This document shows, in pieces, positions 21,029 to 33,437 of a stretch of DNA of 64,000 nt. The first letter of the stretch is position 1; every line of letters starts with the position of its first letter. Where the stretch lies: contig NW_024468545.1 in NCBI RefSeq assembly GCF_001632365.1, forward strand, positions 37,177-101,176, given 5' to 3'. This stretch comes from Laetiporus sulphureus 93-53. Its lineage: Eukaryota; Basidiomycota; Agaricomycetes; Polyporales; Laetiporaceae. The notes under the pieces are model-generated. The model did not search any database. It was not told where the DNA came from and was given only the letters and a program-made list of their open reading frames with translations. Both the position numbers and the translations under genes were made by a program.

Positions 21029-21682
21029 CTATATCGATGAGGTGAGATTGGACCAAGGTCCTTCCAATACGTGTATGCGCCGTTCGAGCCGTCCTTCTCT
21101 CGGTTGAAGAAGAAAACAACCGTCCGTTCCAGCCTGTGCTTCGGGTCGGACAAGCACCCGGACAAAGTCCAGCGCTACAACCTCCCATGCCCTCGTCTGT
21201 AGCGCCAGGGACAGTAGAAAATAAGTCGTAGTGCGTGGAGAAGAGCATACGGTCGGCCTTGAGTCTGCTTCAGACCGTAGGCTGTAAATCCCATGATCAT
21301 CAATCTGAACGAGGATGTTTGTGCTCTCGAAGGATACGCCACGCTCGTTAGTGACCCAGGATGTATTGAAAATCAGGTCAGAGTCTGATTACGCACTCAT
21401 GCTCGGCCGCAATTGGTCTGAGCTGCGACAGGAGGTAGTTCGCGTATCGTCGTTCACATGTGAGAACGCCAACATGCAGACCTGAAATGTGAATAACGAT
21501 CAGCGTGATTCCAGCGGAAAACAATTATAACTTATATGAGCACCTGATACATCTCAATTCTGAAGTACTATTCTCGCGCCGCTTCCAGTACTGTCATCGG
21601 CTCGAAACTCACCTCATGCAAGTCTGTGCATTCTCGGTTCACATTCCGGTCTCATCTTCTGGTACATCAGAAAGTCGGTCAT
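21029..21682 (-). pseudogene. Decayed multi-exon gene of unknown family
   Basis: Minus-strand pieces join plausibly: MTDFLMYQKMRPECEPRMHR from ATG 21,682, an intron ending TTCACATTTCAG, GLHVGVLTCERRYANYLLSQ..., a second intron, then TNILVQIDDHGIYSLRSEAD... to a stop at 21,029. An in-frame TGA sits just before the first donor. The last 110 residues are open and rich in Arg and Leu. I do not recognise the family. It could be a relic that travelled with the duplicated deaminase segment. Confidence 0.3.
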
Positions 21683-22774
21683 GGCACCAGATCAAACAGA
21701 ATGACAGTGACGAGGATTGGCATAAAGCGACAGGCGCCGTTAGCTGACACGAAAGCTCCAAGTCCATGTTGCTGTCTGAGCATTAAGTTATTGTATGTAG
21801 ATTGGCTTTATAGGCATGAGCGAGTCGGACCACAGTGGCACATTGGAGGTCGAGTCAATAGTGTACGATAAGACCCAAGTAAGACTTATTGACCAGCCTT
21901 CTCGTGTCATATACGTGTGGCATCAATCAATTAGCGGTTGTGGTATGCGCCGAGACTTCAGAGTCATTATCAGGATTCGGTCTTGGTCACAGCACCGTTG
22001 CTTGATACCGAAACAAGTCTTGTTCAGTCGTGCACCAGAGGAGATCTAGGGCGCCTTGTACTATCGAGGGAACAACGTCAACACTGTCGGACGTTTCCTG
22101 ATCCCTGGCTCCGTTCATTAGAAGAAGGTTCAAGGTAGCATGGTCTATTTGAAAATCCCACCGTGACAGCGGAGTACGCACTTTCGGAGTTATATAATCA
22201 TCTTTCACCTCCGAAACGCGTCCATTGGACCTCGGATGACACGTCAGTGGCTGCGATGTATGGTGGCTGAGGTTCCTTGAGGTTCGTTGTAGCATATCAG
22301 AGCATATATCCATTGAACATGCCCTTCTTTCTCTCATAGTTGACTTGAGCTTCTATTTCTGGTCTCATAGACATGTCTGCAGATCTCTCAGAGTTGCTGC
22401 ACATATTGATTCATTGGATTTGGGCATTGCAGGCATGCCCGATGGGATCTGGGAGAAGCCAGCGGCACGTCAGCGGCATTATTCGGCATGTCTCATCACT
22501 TCCATAACGAGGCGACACGGCCTCGAAATGACGTACTACAAGGCATATTTGATATATATCTCCCATATCCTCCCCTCACTGGAAAAAGGAGATCTATCGG
22601 TCTGCCTAGGGGGAGCCAAAGGTGACATGACCCCGACCATCTCTGCAGCTCTGCGAATCACCCTCTACACTCCCTCTACAAAGCCATTCCTCGAACCCCT
22701 TGGAAATGTTCCCCACGTGCATAACCATGACGGAACTGGCATCACACGAAACTAATCTCTAATCATCTTGTAGG
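21683..22774. other. Intergenic, no supported gene
   Basis: Upstream flank of deaminase copy C. Open frames at 22,345-22,755 (+) and 21,987-22,337 (-) lack motifs and ATG/splice context and are not called. Confidence 0.45.
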
Positions 22775-24216
22775 ATGCCCACACAATTGCCTATCAGCAA
22801 GCAAACCGTGAAGTTGCGGCTCGCTGAAGAGCAAAGGAGGCTCTCCGCGCAGCTCCTACTCTCAGTGAAGCTCAACAACGATTCTGCCGCTTTTGAATGC
22901 CAAGATTGCAAGTACGGGACGTTGAATATTCGTGACCGTCGGGCAGCGGACGTGGAGATGCCTATACTTGACTCGATCGCTTTATTGTTGACAACGGGGC
23001 AGCCAGGCCGCGACCTTGCCGTAGCATTGGACAAACGGGATGCTAACTGGACACTCGTACTAGCGACAAACCACAGCGGTCCCACTGACGAAGAGAGGAA
23101 GGCCGCTGATGCTTCGTTCTTGCCATCAGGAGCGCCACAAGTGTCGCTGAAATTATACCGTCTGTCCTCACGCATTGCAACTTGAAAGTACAGCGGCGTA
23201 TAAGAAAACTGTACGAGTGCATTCTCAAGTTCGCTTATGAGTTAGGAACGCCTGTGCAGTCTGCAGGTGCTCCCATAGTTGGAGGAGACACACGTCACGC
23301 CGGACAGGTCCAGAATACTTCGCTGGATTCAAGACTTTCCCTGGACGAAAGGAGCCGGTTGCTTATCGCAAAGGTCTCCCGCCTAAGCGCACTCGATATG
23401 GATCTCAGCGACAGTCCCTCATCACTGCAATACTTCTCCGAGCTCATCGAAGCCTCAAAGGCCCTCCTAGACTCAGCCCTCCTACAGGATATCGCAGTGT
23501 ACGGACGCGTCTACGATGAAGCATGGGAGACAGCGGCACAAACGGCCAAAGTCCGCCTCCTCAACGTGTACGCATATGTAGACGGCGCATCTGCCCTTTT
23601 CAAGCGCCCGTGCGACCCATTCCTTCGCAGTCAAATCCGGCATCGCTGGGTTGAAGAGCCATTCCCCCACTCGGCAGAAGGTGACTACAACATTTCGCGA
23701 GCATTCCTGGAGGCGGTCGTTCACGGGTTGGGAGAGAAGAGACTACCTGATGCACTTTCACACCTCAGTTCATTGGATAGCTCAGAAGCATCACTCACAT
23801 TGCGCACTACTCTCCACCCCGAACTACGCCTCATCCTCAATATTGACGCGCAGCACCCTCCGAATCAATACGACGAGAAACTGCGCACCGTGCAAGCAAT
23901 TGGACATTGCAAACGAGCGTGCCTTTGCTGCACTCGTTGGATTGAATGTTACAACAGCGCCTTTAGGGCTCAGTGGGCGTTGCGGTATGGGTACGGAAAA
24001 ATGGACCCGACATGGGCATATCCAGGTCTTTCGGCATCATACTTCCCTGAGACGCCAGCGCCGATCTCGGAAATGGATTTTGACGTGTACTGGCTGGTTA
24101 TGGATCATTTGCAACACTTGCTTGTTGCGGCCGCAGATGATGTCCCCATCGACGCAGACGAAGAAGAATATCAAGAAACGGATCATGAAATTATGCTCCT
24201 CACGGCGCAACTGTGA
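22775..24216 (+). CDS. Predicted OTT_1508-type zinc deaminase, copy C (nearly intact)
   Basis: The longest-surviving member of the local family, about 470 residues. It starts MPTQLPISKQTVKL. The N-terminal half is helical with a CQDCK pair. The C-terminal domain has LHPELRLIL (the HxE zinc/proton-shuttle motif), then about 30 residues later IGHCKRACLCCTRWIE (CxxC), then GYGKMDPTWAYPG. That order is the signature of the fungal OTT_1508-like branch of cytidine-deaminase-fold enzymes, whose substrates are unknown. One problem: the frame changes near 23,137. Either a 1-nt indel has broken it, or a 53-nt GT..AG segment (GTGTCG...TACAG, ending 23,190) is removed; that splice gives an open frame across the join. 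It ends at TGA 24,214. Confidence 0.65.
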
Positions 24217-24529
24217 CGAGTACAGTTACAATCAGCTACAATGAATATGCCGTTCATTACGTGATGAACTGGACCGTTGCACAAATGCACCACAACCCAT
24301 CATATCGCCATGTTCAGGCCACACGAACGAGCACTTCCGAGAAATATCATACAGACAGTCAACCATCACGTTCCAAAGAAATCTCGACAGTAATAATACA
24401 TACTGTGGCTCGAAGCCTTTCTCTCAGCATCATGTAAAGGACAGCCAATATTATCTGAAGAATGATTGCACCGAAAAATGGCAGTCGAATCCATCACAAT
24501 GCTCAGTAACGTGCACAAAAGGGACGATG

Positions 24530-24740
24530 CTAGAAAAGCCCGCTTGAAGCACCGTTGAGCTCGGATCCTGTTGCGACGGACCGCTGGACTCGGCTTTGGC
24601 CTTTGTGTAAAAACAGGCAAGCAGGCTCATCACTAGGCAAGTACGCAAAGATACGTGGAATGGACTGATGTACAAGGATTGCAGAAGTCAGCTCGAGCGT
24701 TGCTTGTTGAGGTAGTGGGAACCGACAAGATGGCAAGACG
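24530..24740 (-). pseudogene. Relic of dehydrogenase exon 1 and promoter
   Basis: On the minus strand, GGATCCGAGCTCAACGGTGCTTCAAGCG and its upstream flank match 15,930-16,110 in diverged form. The start codon of the intact gene is ACG here (24,558 region). The coding similarity (VLQAGFS versus VLQAAFS) fades after about 10 codons. No further exons follow. It sits just after deaminase copy C, as the intact dehydrogenase gene sits near copy B. Confidence 0.65.
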
Positions 24741-25093
24741 CGCGCGCTGAGATGCCCAGCGTTTTAAATGGCACGGTGTTCACGCCTCTCGTCCCCCATG
24801 AGATGAATGGGGTATATAGAAATTGCTCCATCTCGCAGAACAAAATGTGGCGAGTTAAAGAGGGGCGATTGATCTATTATGACATACTAATACCATTAAG
24901 TAACCGAACATGATGCAGCCCAAGTCCGAGTAGTTCTACCATGTGGGTATAACGAGTTACTATACGTACACTACCATTGATATGTAAAGCGGCAGACTCA
25001 TAATGAGCAAATGCACAAGGAAACGTAAGTCCATGAGCCACAACATACACTGCGACCAATTTCACACGGGATGATAACGTATAGTCGGATATT

Positions 25094-28000
25094 TCACGCA
25101 GACACTGCAAAGGAGAGAGAATGCGGACTGCCTAGATTTACCTCCAGTACTGGAGGCTGAGAGGGTAGCTTGAGATCATCGTCGTCAGGAGATTGCGGAC
25201 CATTGTTGCACAGCAGGTCCTCGTCTTCATCCTCCTCGGGGATGGGCTCCTCGAGTTCATACTCGTCCTGATCTCGCTCCAAATCAACCTCTTGTTCTTG
25301 TTCATCGTCGAATATGGTATGATACTATGATAAACAGAGGTCAGTGAAATATATCACGCTACAGTAGAAAATGTAGCACCGCTCACATGAGCGATGAGTA
25401 ATTTAGTAACCCGATGGCCAGCGCTCATATTGGCGAAGAACAAGCTGATATCATTATTCGGTGACCTGAGAAGGTTGGGACTAAACACGGTAGCAAGCGA
25501 TTCGGCCGTCATCTGATTATTCTCCTCATAGTCAGTTACTCTGAAACGCAATTTAGGACGAAGTCAGCATTTCTGTCGACAATCAAGGACAATTACCAAC
25601 TTATCGAGATGCTCAACAATGCGTTTCAGGAGGTCGAACTGAGAGCCGGGCAAAGCATGCACCGCTTTTCGAACACCAGAGAGCCTTTCCGGGAGATCGA
25701 CGCCATCTCGTGCTGCAACATCTCGCGCTTAGTTAACTGATGCGTGAACCGCAGCTTTCTGCAACCCTTACCTGCAGCTTCAAGTATTTCGTTATATGAT
25801 GGTGAAGGAAATATACCTCCAGGCAAGACGCGGAACCAAGACTTGATAAGGTCACAGACGGCGTGAATGTCCGTCGAAGAGGTGATGGGCCATTCGCCTG
25901 GAGTCATTCGGTGAGATAAGCTTACAAAGTGCACTGACGGACTCGCCTCTATTGAGAGCATCCTTGTAAGCATTGACCTCAGAGTGTGCACCAGCGATGC
26001 GATCTAGAACCGACGTCAGACATATCATATGTACATCATGTGCGCCACGCACAGATGCCGACTTCCATAAGGCCTCGTGCTTCCACTTCGGCGATCAAGC
26101 GGTCTAACACTGAAGGAATAGTGCCAGGTTGAACCTCGCCATTGATCGCCTCTCGTCGGAGCAGGAAGTCGAGCTCCACGCCAAAAACTGTATAGACGTG
26201 AGCATTAATAACAGTCACATCCACGTTACGCACCAGCGTGAGGATCTCTAGAGGCAGCGGTAGGCTGGCTAAGAAGGTGATCAGCAAGCTGCACCTTAGA
26301 GTTCTGTCCGAGGTAGGTCAGACGACGCTTGGCGGCTACATTCGACACATGCTGGATGATATCCATCCACTTCTTCATCTCAGCTTTGCCAATAGCCTGT
26401 AGAAGGTAATGGCCCCCGTCCTCAGTGTCGAGCTGGAAGGTGAAAGACCGCTCGTTGTTGACGAACTGAGCCACCCGAGCGTCGACGACGCTCAGCACTA
26501 AAATTGGCTTGTGCATCGGAGTGAAATCTAGCTCAGCCGGTGAACGTTTCATCGCCGATGCTATACTATCAGAGGAGAATGCGCTCGAGATCGGTCGCAT
26601 GAGCTGGAAGAATGCAGACGAAACGCTCTTCTTGTTCCGATGCTGTTTTGGGGTCGGTGCAGGTGGCCGTCTAGTGTTCATCGCCTTCGTCAGATATTCT
26701 TCTCGCTTGTCCTTTTGTTGCTGCTCTTGCCTCTTTTCTCTGCTCAAACGATCACGTAGATGACGGTCGCGCCTGTTTTTCTCCTGCTGGAGAGCGACCA
26801 ATGTCTGGAAGGGACGGTGAATCTTCTTCGCGCCGAGGATACCAGCTTGCGTAGCTTCACGGTAAGCTTCTTCCCGGATGGTACGCAGATCAAAATACAT
26901 GGCGGAAACTTCTCTTTCAATGGTGCTTAGGCGTTCGAGATCGCGCCTGTCTATAATACGGCGTTGTCGAGAGCGCACGGCCGCTGAGCCAGATACGCTG
27001 GAGATGAGGGTATGAAGAGATCTCCGCTTATCATAGTTGACCAGACTCGACGCGCCTTCCTGCGCAGACTCCAGCACGTCAGGCATCATGATGACTTCCA
27101 CCATCCTCTCCAAGATCCAGCCGATGTCAACCGTCAGAGGGCTACGCGAGGCGACAGACGTTATGGCTGGTTTGCTGATCAATGCTGCTAGCGTATCGCA
27201 TGTCGTTAGGCGTCCTAGCGCGACATTTTGCCATGCGCGGTAGTGCGCACGACTTTCAACACTGACGATAGCGGACGTCAACACCGTTTCAACAAAGGAC
27301 CGGACGCAAGGTCGCTCAGCCAAGGGCACCTGGGCAGCAAATGATTCAGCATTCCGCAGGCGACAAATCTCGACGGCGCGGAGCATCAGCTCCATTCGGG
27401 ACTCTCTGCCACGAAGGCCAAGCTTCGCAGCTGCCAGTTTGCTGACCAACCATCTGCGCAATGTGGTGAAGGCTCGTACGCATGTCCGTATAGACTGTGG
27501 TAGCATGCGGTGTAACGATCCTTGAGCGAGCTCGGATATCATGGTCGAAGGCTCGACTTCGGTGATGTAGGAATCCATGAACTGAATATCGACTTCGTCG
27601 TAGATCGAACTTGGCTCGCGAGATAGGAACCAGCCCGTTTTGTCTGCTGACTGGACTTCCAGTAGATCGGAGGTCACGAATAGGTCCTAACATGACTGTT
27701 AGTTCATCTTGCTCTCTGCGAGTAGTTCGGCTTACCTCTTGGCTGACATTCCGGAACGTGGAAGATGCCATCGCATCCAAATTGTTGACGAGCTCTTCTG
27801 CGTCGATGCGGTCGATATCTGGAGCGTCCAGCCCAAAGCTCTGACTACTTGTTGATTCAATGATGGAATCCTGCAACGAGGGGACCGGAGTGGGCCTCAT
27901 TGTCTGCGAGCGGAATGTCAAATCAAGGGTCTTCTTCAACTGCTCCAGCAGGCCGAGAGACCGTTGCTTATGTGCGTCGTCATCCAGTAGATGTTGCCAT

Positions 28001-31000
28001 AGCTCCTCCGTGCAATGGGCAAGGAAGGATTCGAACGACGAGTGCAGCTGTAAGTCATCGAGTACGTCTTGCGCGCCTCCTCCACGATTGATCCACTCGT
28101 TCATGGTCTCAAGAATCTCAGAACGTCGGCGGACTACATCATTAACCTCGCGCACCGTCGGTGATTGCGATAAGCGTGCACTGAAGTATCGCTTGCGTAG
28201 CAGCTAAAAACAAGTAAGAATGGGCTCCGTTGTACGACATTTGGAAACGACGGACCTCAAACAGGACCTGAGGAGTGACGAAAGTCCTGTACACACTCCA
28301 CCATATAGTCGAGAAGTCGTCCATATCCACTTTGACTTCGCGTGTCTTGTTATCAGAAAGAGGCATTTCTCCATTGTCATCTGCAACAGAGACGGAGACG
28401 CCTGGAAGACCGTGCACGAGGATGTCCACCAATCGATCGAGTGTACCAGCCTGCACAACAACGCGGAGAGACTTTTCCGAATTCACCTCGGAGATGACGA
28501 GGCTAGTCCGCTGCGATATAGATGGCAGAGAGTTGCGCCTAATCACACTTGGTTTCCTGTCTAAATTCGGGGGAGACCCTGGAGTTACACGAATAGAAGG
28601 GCTCCGGCTCAAGCTCATTTCTGTCTTGGAGGATTCCGCCACTAAACTTGGGGGTCGTGAACGTGAACGGGACGTCGTCCGTGACAAGGATGTTGGCTCC
28701 GGCGAAGGCTGGACGAGGAGCAGCAGATCGCCATCGAAAACCGGGAGGACCGTGCCACGCAGGTCTAAACCATTCGACTTGAATGTTTGTGCTCGCATCG
28801 AGCCATCGGCTGCTGGTCTCAACCAGATCTCGCGTGCATTCTGCAGATCCTGCATACTGATGCTTGCACTGCTTTCCAGGCGACCGCGGAACAAGTGCTC
28901 TCTATTGATGAACGTCACCGCGGGTAACGGCTCGGGAAATAGGACTGCAGTCAAGGGGTGAAACGTTGGCGAGCTATTGGTGCGGGCCCAGTACAATGGT
29001 TCAAACAGGCCTTTGCGGCGAGGCTCGGCAGCAAGCGACAAAGACATGAATTGATCGATGCTGTGTGACATTGCGAATTGAGTGCCAAAGCTGGAGATAT
29101 ATACGTCGCACTTACCGAACAAATTTCGACGCCATCGCATTCAGGCTTCGTCCTTCAAATGAACTTCGCCACAAATCGGTCAATGCCTCGACATCGTGGG
29201 TCTCCTCTGAACTGTCTGCCACAGACTGCTTGCTACACAAAGCGAAGGTGGTCCGAAGCGCTTCGAAGCGCGCGCGAGCATCAGACAGAGATTCAATCCT
29301 CCATTCATTCTGACCATCGATGCGCGCTTTCTCGAGAGATGCCTTGATACGACGCCTAGAATCTTCCGCCCATGGAATTACCAGTGGAGTGCCCGATAGC
29401 GAGGCGCCGCTCCTCTCTTCGACATGGACCCAGGATTGAACCAACGACATAACTTCAGGACCCACGCGCTTCCAGACTCTTTCTAGACGTGCAACAGGAC
29501 GCGAACACAGAGCAGCAAATATCGCCCGCCAGGAACACTCATCTCCTGTCTTGCGGCACAGCTCGCCGACCTTTGCCCAGGCAGCGATAACTCCTGCCCG
29601 AGTAGACGTGCGGGAAGCGGGAGCATGCCGTTCCTCGGACCCGACAGTCGGTGAAGTCGAGGACCCACTGCTCTCGGGAACTAGTATCTGGACCAGGACC
29701 ATCCTAGTGAGCCAATGAGGTTGGTCATCGCGGCCGAAGAAAGCCGCAAATGTTGTATGAGAGGTTGTTTGGCCACGTCCGGCAGCAATGCCACTAGGAG
29801 CGAGAGAATCAGTTCCAAGACATAGATCCACGGTCAGGTTATCGGGCACATTCTTGAACAGAGACTGGTTGAATACCGATAGACTATGTGCCAGCAGCTG
29901 CGCGTCCAAACTTATGAGGATATCCCTCGTGAGTCCGTCGCGTTCGAGCGAAGCGAGGAGGGTCTTGGTCGCTCGGACTGCTGCCATGCCTGCAATGGAA
30001 GGAGGTTCTCCAAGTGCCTCCACGATTGACATCATCTTGTTTGGTCGAGGGGAGAACGCGCCTAAATCAGGGGAGAGCTCTAAGCCACCAGCTCCTGCAG
30101 GATTGAGCTGAGGAGAAGCAGTATATAGCGCTTGCATCGATGACGTCTGCGGGATTCCTCCCAATTTCGAAGTAGCCTCGAAGTTGGCAGGGAAGTCCGG
30201 GATTGAGTCCTTCCGCCAATTCTCCCAAGCGTCTCGGTTGAAGGGCGTCCCGTAGTATGTGAGGTATTGAGCAGCTAGCCAGCGTACTCTGGCGCGACTG
30301 TCGTCCTTCGATTTCTCTTCGGCCCCATTGACAAAATTCGAACAGCAGCGCATGAACTCTGTCTCGAAGTCTCCACGGCCTACCAGTACGGGTGAGCTGA
30401 ACACGACTGTTGCCGCGAATTCACACCAACTAGCTTGACTCTCAGACAGCCCGAGGGAATTTTCCCTCAATTCACTGTCAGATACACGTGATCCCTGACC
30501 ATCGACACTCTCCGGTTTTGAAGTTATTGCGTCGGGAAATGTCGTGGCAAAGACAGCTTCGTGAACAAGAGCCTCAAGGTTTCCTCCCTGGACACGACCT
30601 GCAGCGATAAGCAGCGATGGATGCGTGTTTCGTCCCCAGTACGCTCTTCGCTTGTGCATATCCTGTCGATCTCGCAGCCGACCGCCCCTCTCTACACCCC
30701 CTTCTTGAGTGTCATGTTGTTCGGCATCCCCGTTGACAACGCCCTCGTCTTCAAACAGCGTGACTAGTTCTGTGGCGAACAGCTCCTTCACCGCCGCACT
30801 GCGATCGCTGGGAGGCTTATAAAAATACAGCTTGGAGCCCTTCAGGACCAGCTTGAATGGCTTCCATCCTTTGGACAACGCGCCTTGCCCTCCGCTCATA
30901 TACGAGTAGTTGGCACGCATGTTCATCACCGCAGGGGAGAAGTCCACGAGCCTGTTCACAAATCCCGAATGGTACACCACCTGTGACGTGCGCTTCTCCG

Positions 31001-32295
31001 ACTTGGAGCCAGAACCATCACTCCGCGAGTCGGTCTTTGGCGGAGCGAGATAGACAGAGGCAGGCGGCACAAGTTCGCGGGAAGGGGAAACGTTGACGGG
31101 GGATATAGTCTTCCCTCCGCTCCCGCTTCGGCTAAAGGGAAACGGCGATCGCGCAGACGCTGCGCTGCTCCCGCCTGACAACGACTTCTCTCGGTCTCTA
31201 TCTGTCTGACGATCAGATGTTGCCGAACCCTTCTGCCGCGGACTGGGGGGAGGCTGGAGGGCGACCTTTGGGGCAGCGAGCTTGGAGGTCAGCCGAGGCG
31301 TGAAGGAATGAGAACGTGCATGGACGTGGCCGCTACCATTGGATGTGACAAGAGTGAGCGCGGCACCGGTGGTACTTGTAGGAGAGGATGTAGCAAGTTG
31401 AATGCTGGGGCGCGAAGGTGGAGAAGCGGAGAGCGGTTCAGACGGAGACTGCGAGATTACGGGGAAAGGGTAGTTCTTCTGCGCTGACATTACAGATGAT
31501 GAAGTAGGCGAGGGGGCATTGCTCATGCTTCCGACGCTTCCACCTCTGTTGGTCCTATACTGATCGATCTTGTCATGAATTGTCGTGTCGATGGGCGTTA
31601 GTATGGGGGAGGATCTCTGATAAGAGAGCTTGCCAAGGTCATCGGCGGACTTGGACCATGGCTTGCGGGAGATGTTGCGCAGATCACCGAGACCACGGGA
31701 GAGGGCCGGCTGAGAGGGGGACGAAGAGGTCCGAGGAGATGCTTTTCCGGACAACTCGTCGTACGCACTGTGATCGTGCGTGAGAGAAAGATCGAGAACC
31801 GACCTGCGAAGTGCCATAGTTCAGCTCTGCAGTCAAGGGAATCGTGAAAATATGACACTGCTGAACTACATGAAGCAACCATAGAACAAGGAGCGAGTGA
31901 CACGTCTACTGAAACTGTCCACGAAGGTCACTAACACATGAAAACGCCTGAATCACTCACCTGCTGGCAGCAGTCATCCTCTTATCCGTTGGCGTACGCA
32001 GGTTCTCCAGAAAAGGGCGAGGATCAGTGGGGTGGGAGATCTTGGGTTTCCGCCCTGTCGCGCCCGAGCTGGTGCTCGTCCGCGGCTCATTCGAGCTGAC
32101 AGAGTTGCGACCCCCATTTGCGGAGGTAGATCGGTTGAACCACTTCGTTGGCCGCGTAAGGAACTGCGTGAAACCGTTCGCCGGAGAGGCAGAGCGAGAC
32201 GAAGGAGACGTGCCAGGGGATGTGCCGCCCGAGCCAGGGAAGGTGATGTCCGGAGGACTGAGCGAGTTGGACGATGCCCCACGTCGCGGGGCCAT
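25094..32295 (-). CDS. BEM2: Bem2-like Rho GTPase-activating protein (RasGEF-PH-RhoGAP)
   Basis: A very large multi-exon gene, roughly 2,100-2,200 residues. Early exons: 32,295-31,961; 31,803-29,116; 29,090-28,256; 28,203-27,736; then 27,686 onward. The N-terminus is Ser/Pro rich and disordered. Next comes a PH-like segment (GWKPFKLVLKGSKLYFYKPP), a degenerate RasGEF-type region (FVTSDLLEVQSADKTGWFL and flanks), and a second PH domain (FQLDTEDGGHYLLQAIGKAEMKKW precedes). The C-terminal RhoGAP domain has the arginine finger in VGIYRIAGAHSEVNAYKDA (rebuilt across an intron near 26,005-26,050) and ESLATVFSPNLLRSP. It ends in a Glu/Asp-rich tail. The architecture is that of yeast Bem2, which inactivates Rho1/Cdc42-type GTPases in polarity and wall integrity. 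No defect was seen. Confidence 0.85.
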
Positions 32296-33437
32296 GTCGA
32301 CGTTTCAGAGCAAGGAGAGTCTGGTAGCAAAGGAGGGTGATGAGAAGTTCCAAACTCGGAATGGTATACGTCCTGTGCTTGATGTCCACTATGATGTCGG
32401 TACTGCGGATATAGTCTACGACCGCTACGAAGCGCGCGCAGATACCAACAGACCAGCCAGTTGGAGAAGCAGGTATCGAACAATGGACAGTAGCAAGTAT
32501 CGACGCACGCAGTGCAATGGGTATAAGGAAAAGATCTCCTCGTTCGCTGCTGCTGCAGTGCTACGCACCTAAGCTGCTGTGACCAAACTGGGCTATGCAA
32601 TTTGCCGAAGCACTCACACCCGGTTATGGAAAGCGTAGTGTACATCCAATCGGTTTTACTCTTGACCACATCTTCAGTAATACAAAGCCAGCTAAGATCT
32701 TACAATTCATTACACGTACGACCTACGATTGATATGTGTCACCAGTTTCTATAAGAGAATGTATAGAGTTTTCTCTTGGCGACGTATAACCGCGCGCGCA
32801 TCCATTTCGGCGTTCTCAATACGAAATCATTACGGCAATCCTTGGCTTTCCCAAACTTCCATCAGAATACATCCCTAACTTCAACGCTGCAGCATATGCC
32901 GCCGGTACCGGACGGGGATATGAAGGGCATGGACTTATTCAAAGAAATTGCCTACTTGGTCGACGACACTGCCGCTATCTGTCAAGGCAGATACTACTAT
33001 ATTGGCCGAGAGGTCTTCTGTCGATGGTTTTCTGACCAGGAAATCGGAGATCACTAACGAGATTTCACAGAAAATATACAGCGCTGCAGCGCTCAACTCG
33101 TAACACCGGCTGCCCTTGAATAGATCGTCAGACAGCGCTGTGGGTATTTATTTTGAAACAGTTGATAGTATACAAAGAATCCCGTGCCTTCATTGATATA
33201 CAGATAAAACGTAAGATATCGAGAAAGACAGCAGGACAAGCTTACTATCGCAGGTACGAAGAACAACATTTTCCATCCGAGGAGGAACAGTACAGAAGGT
33301 ATGATGAGGTTCGACTGGCAAATAGCAGAGAACGCACTAAATGAAGCAATGACCGGGAAATGGTGCAAACGTTATCAAGTCAGCGTCCTTCCAGATTCCG
33401 ACAAACAACCATGGTCTCAACAACGTCGCACAAGAAC
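32296..33437. promoter_or_regulatory. Upstream region of the Bem2-like gene
   Basis: About 1.1 kb between the Bem2-like ATG and the 3' end of the F-box gene, both on the minus strand. Short open frames on the plus strand have no motifs. No clear TATA was recognised. Confidence 0.45.

Noticed and set aside
22345..22755. 136-codon plus-strand frame upstream of deaminase copy C
   Set aside because: No motif, no homologous frame upstream of the other copies and no splice support.
23138..23190. Calling the 53-nt segment an established intron in copy C
   Set aside because: The donor GTGTCG is weak and copy B shows homologous coding there, so it is kept as a hypothesis only.
28275..28961. 228-codon plus-strand open frame
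   Set aside because: Antisense to the Bem2-like gene; no motifs of its own.
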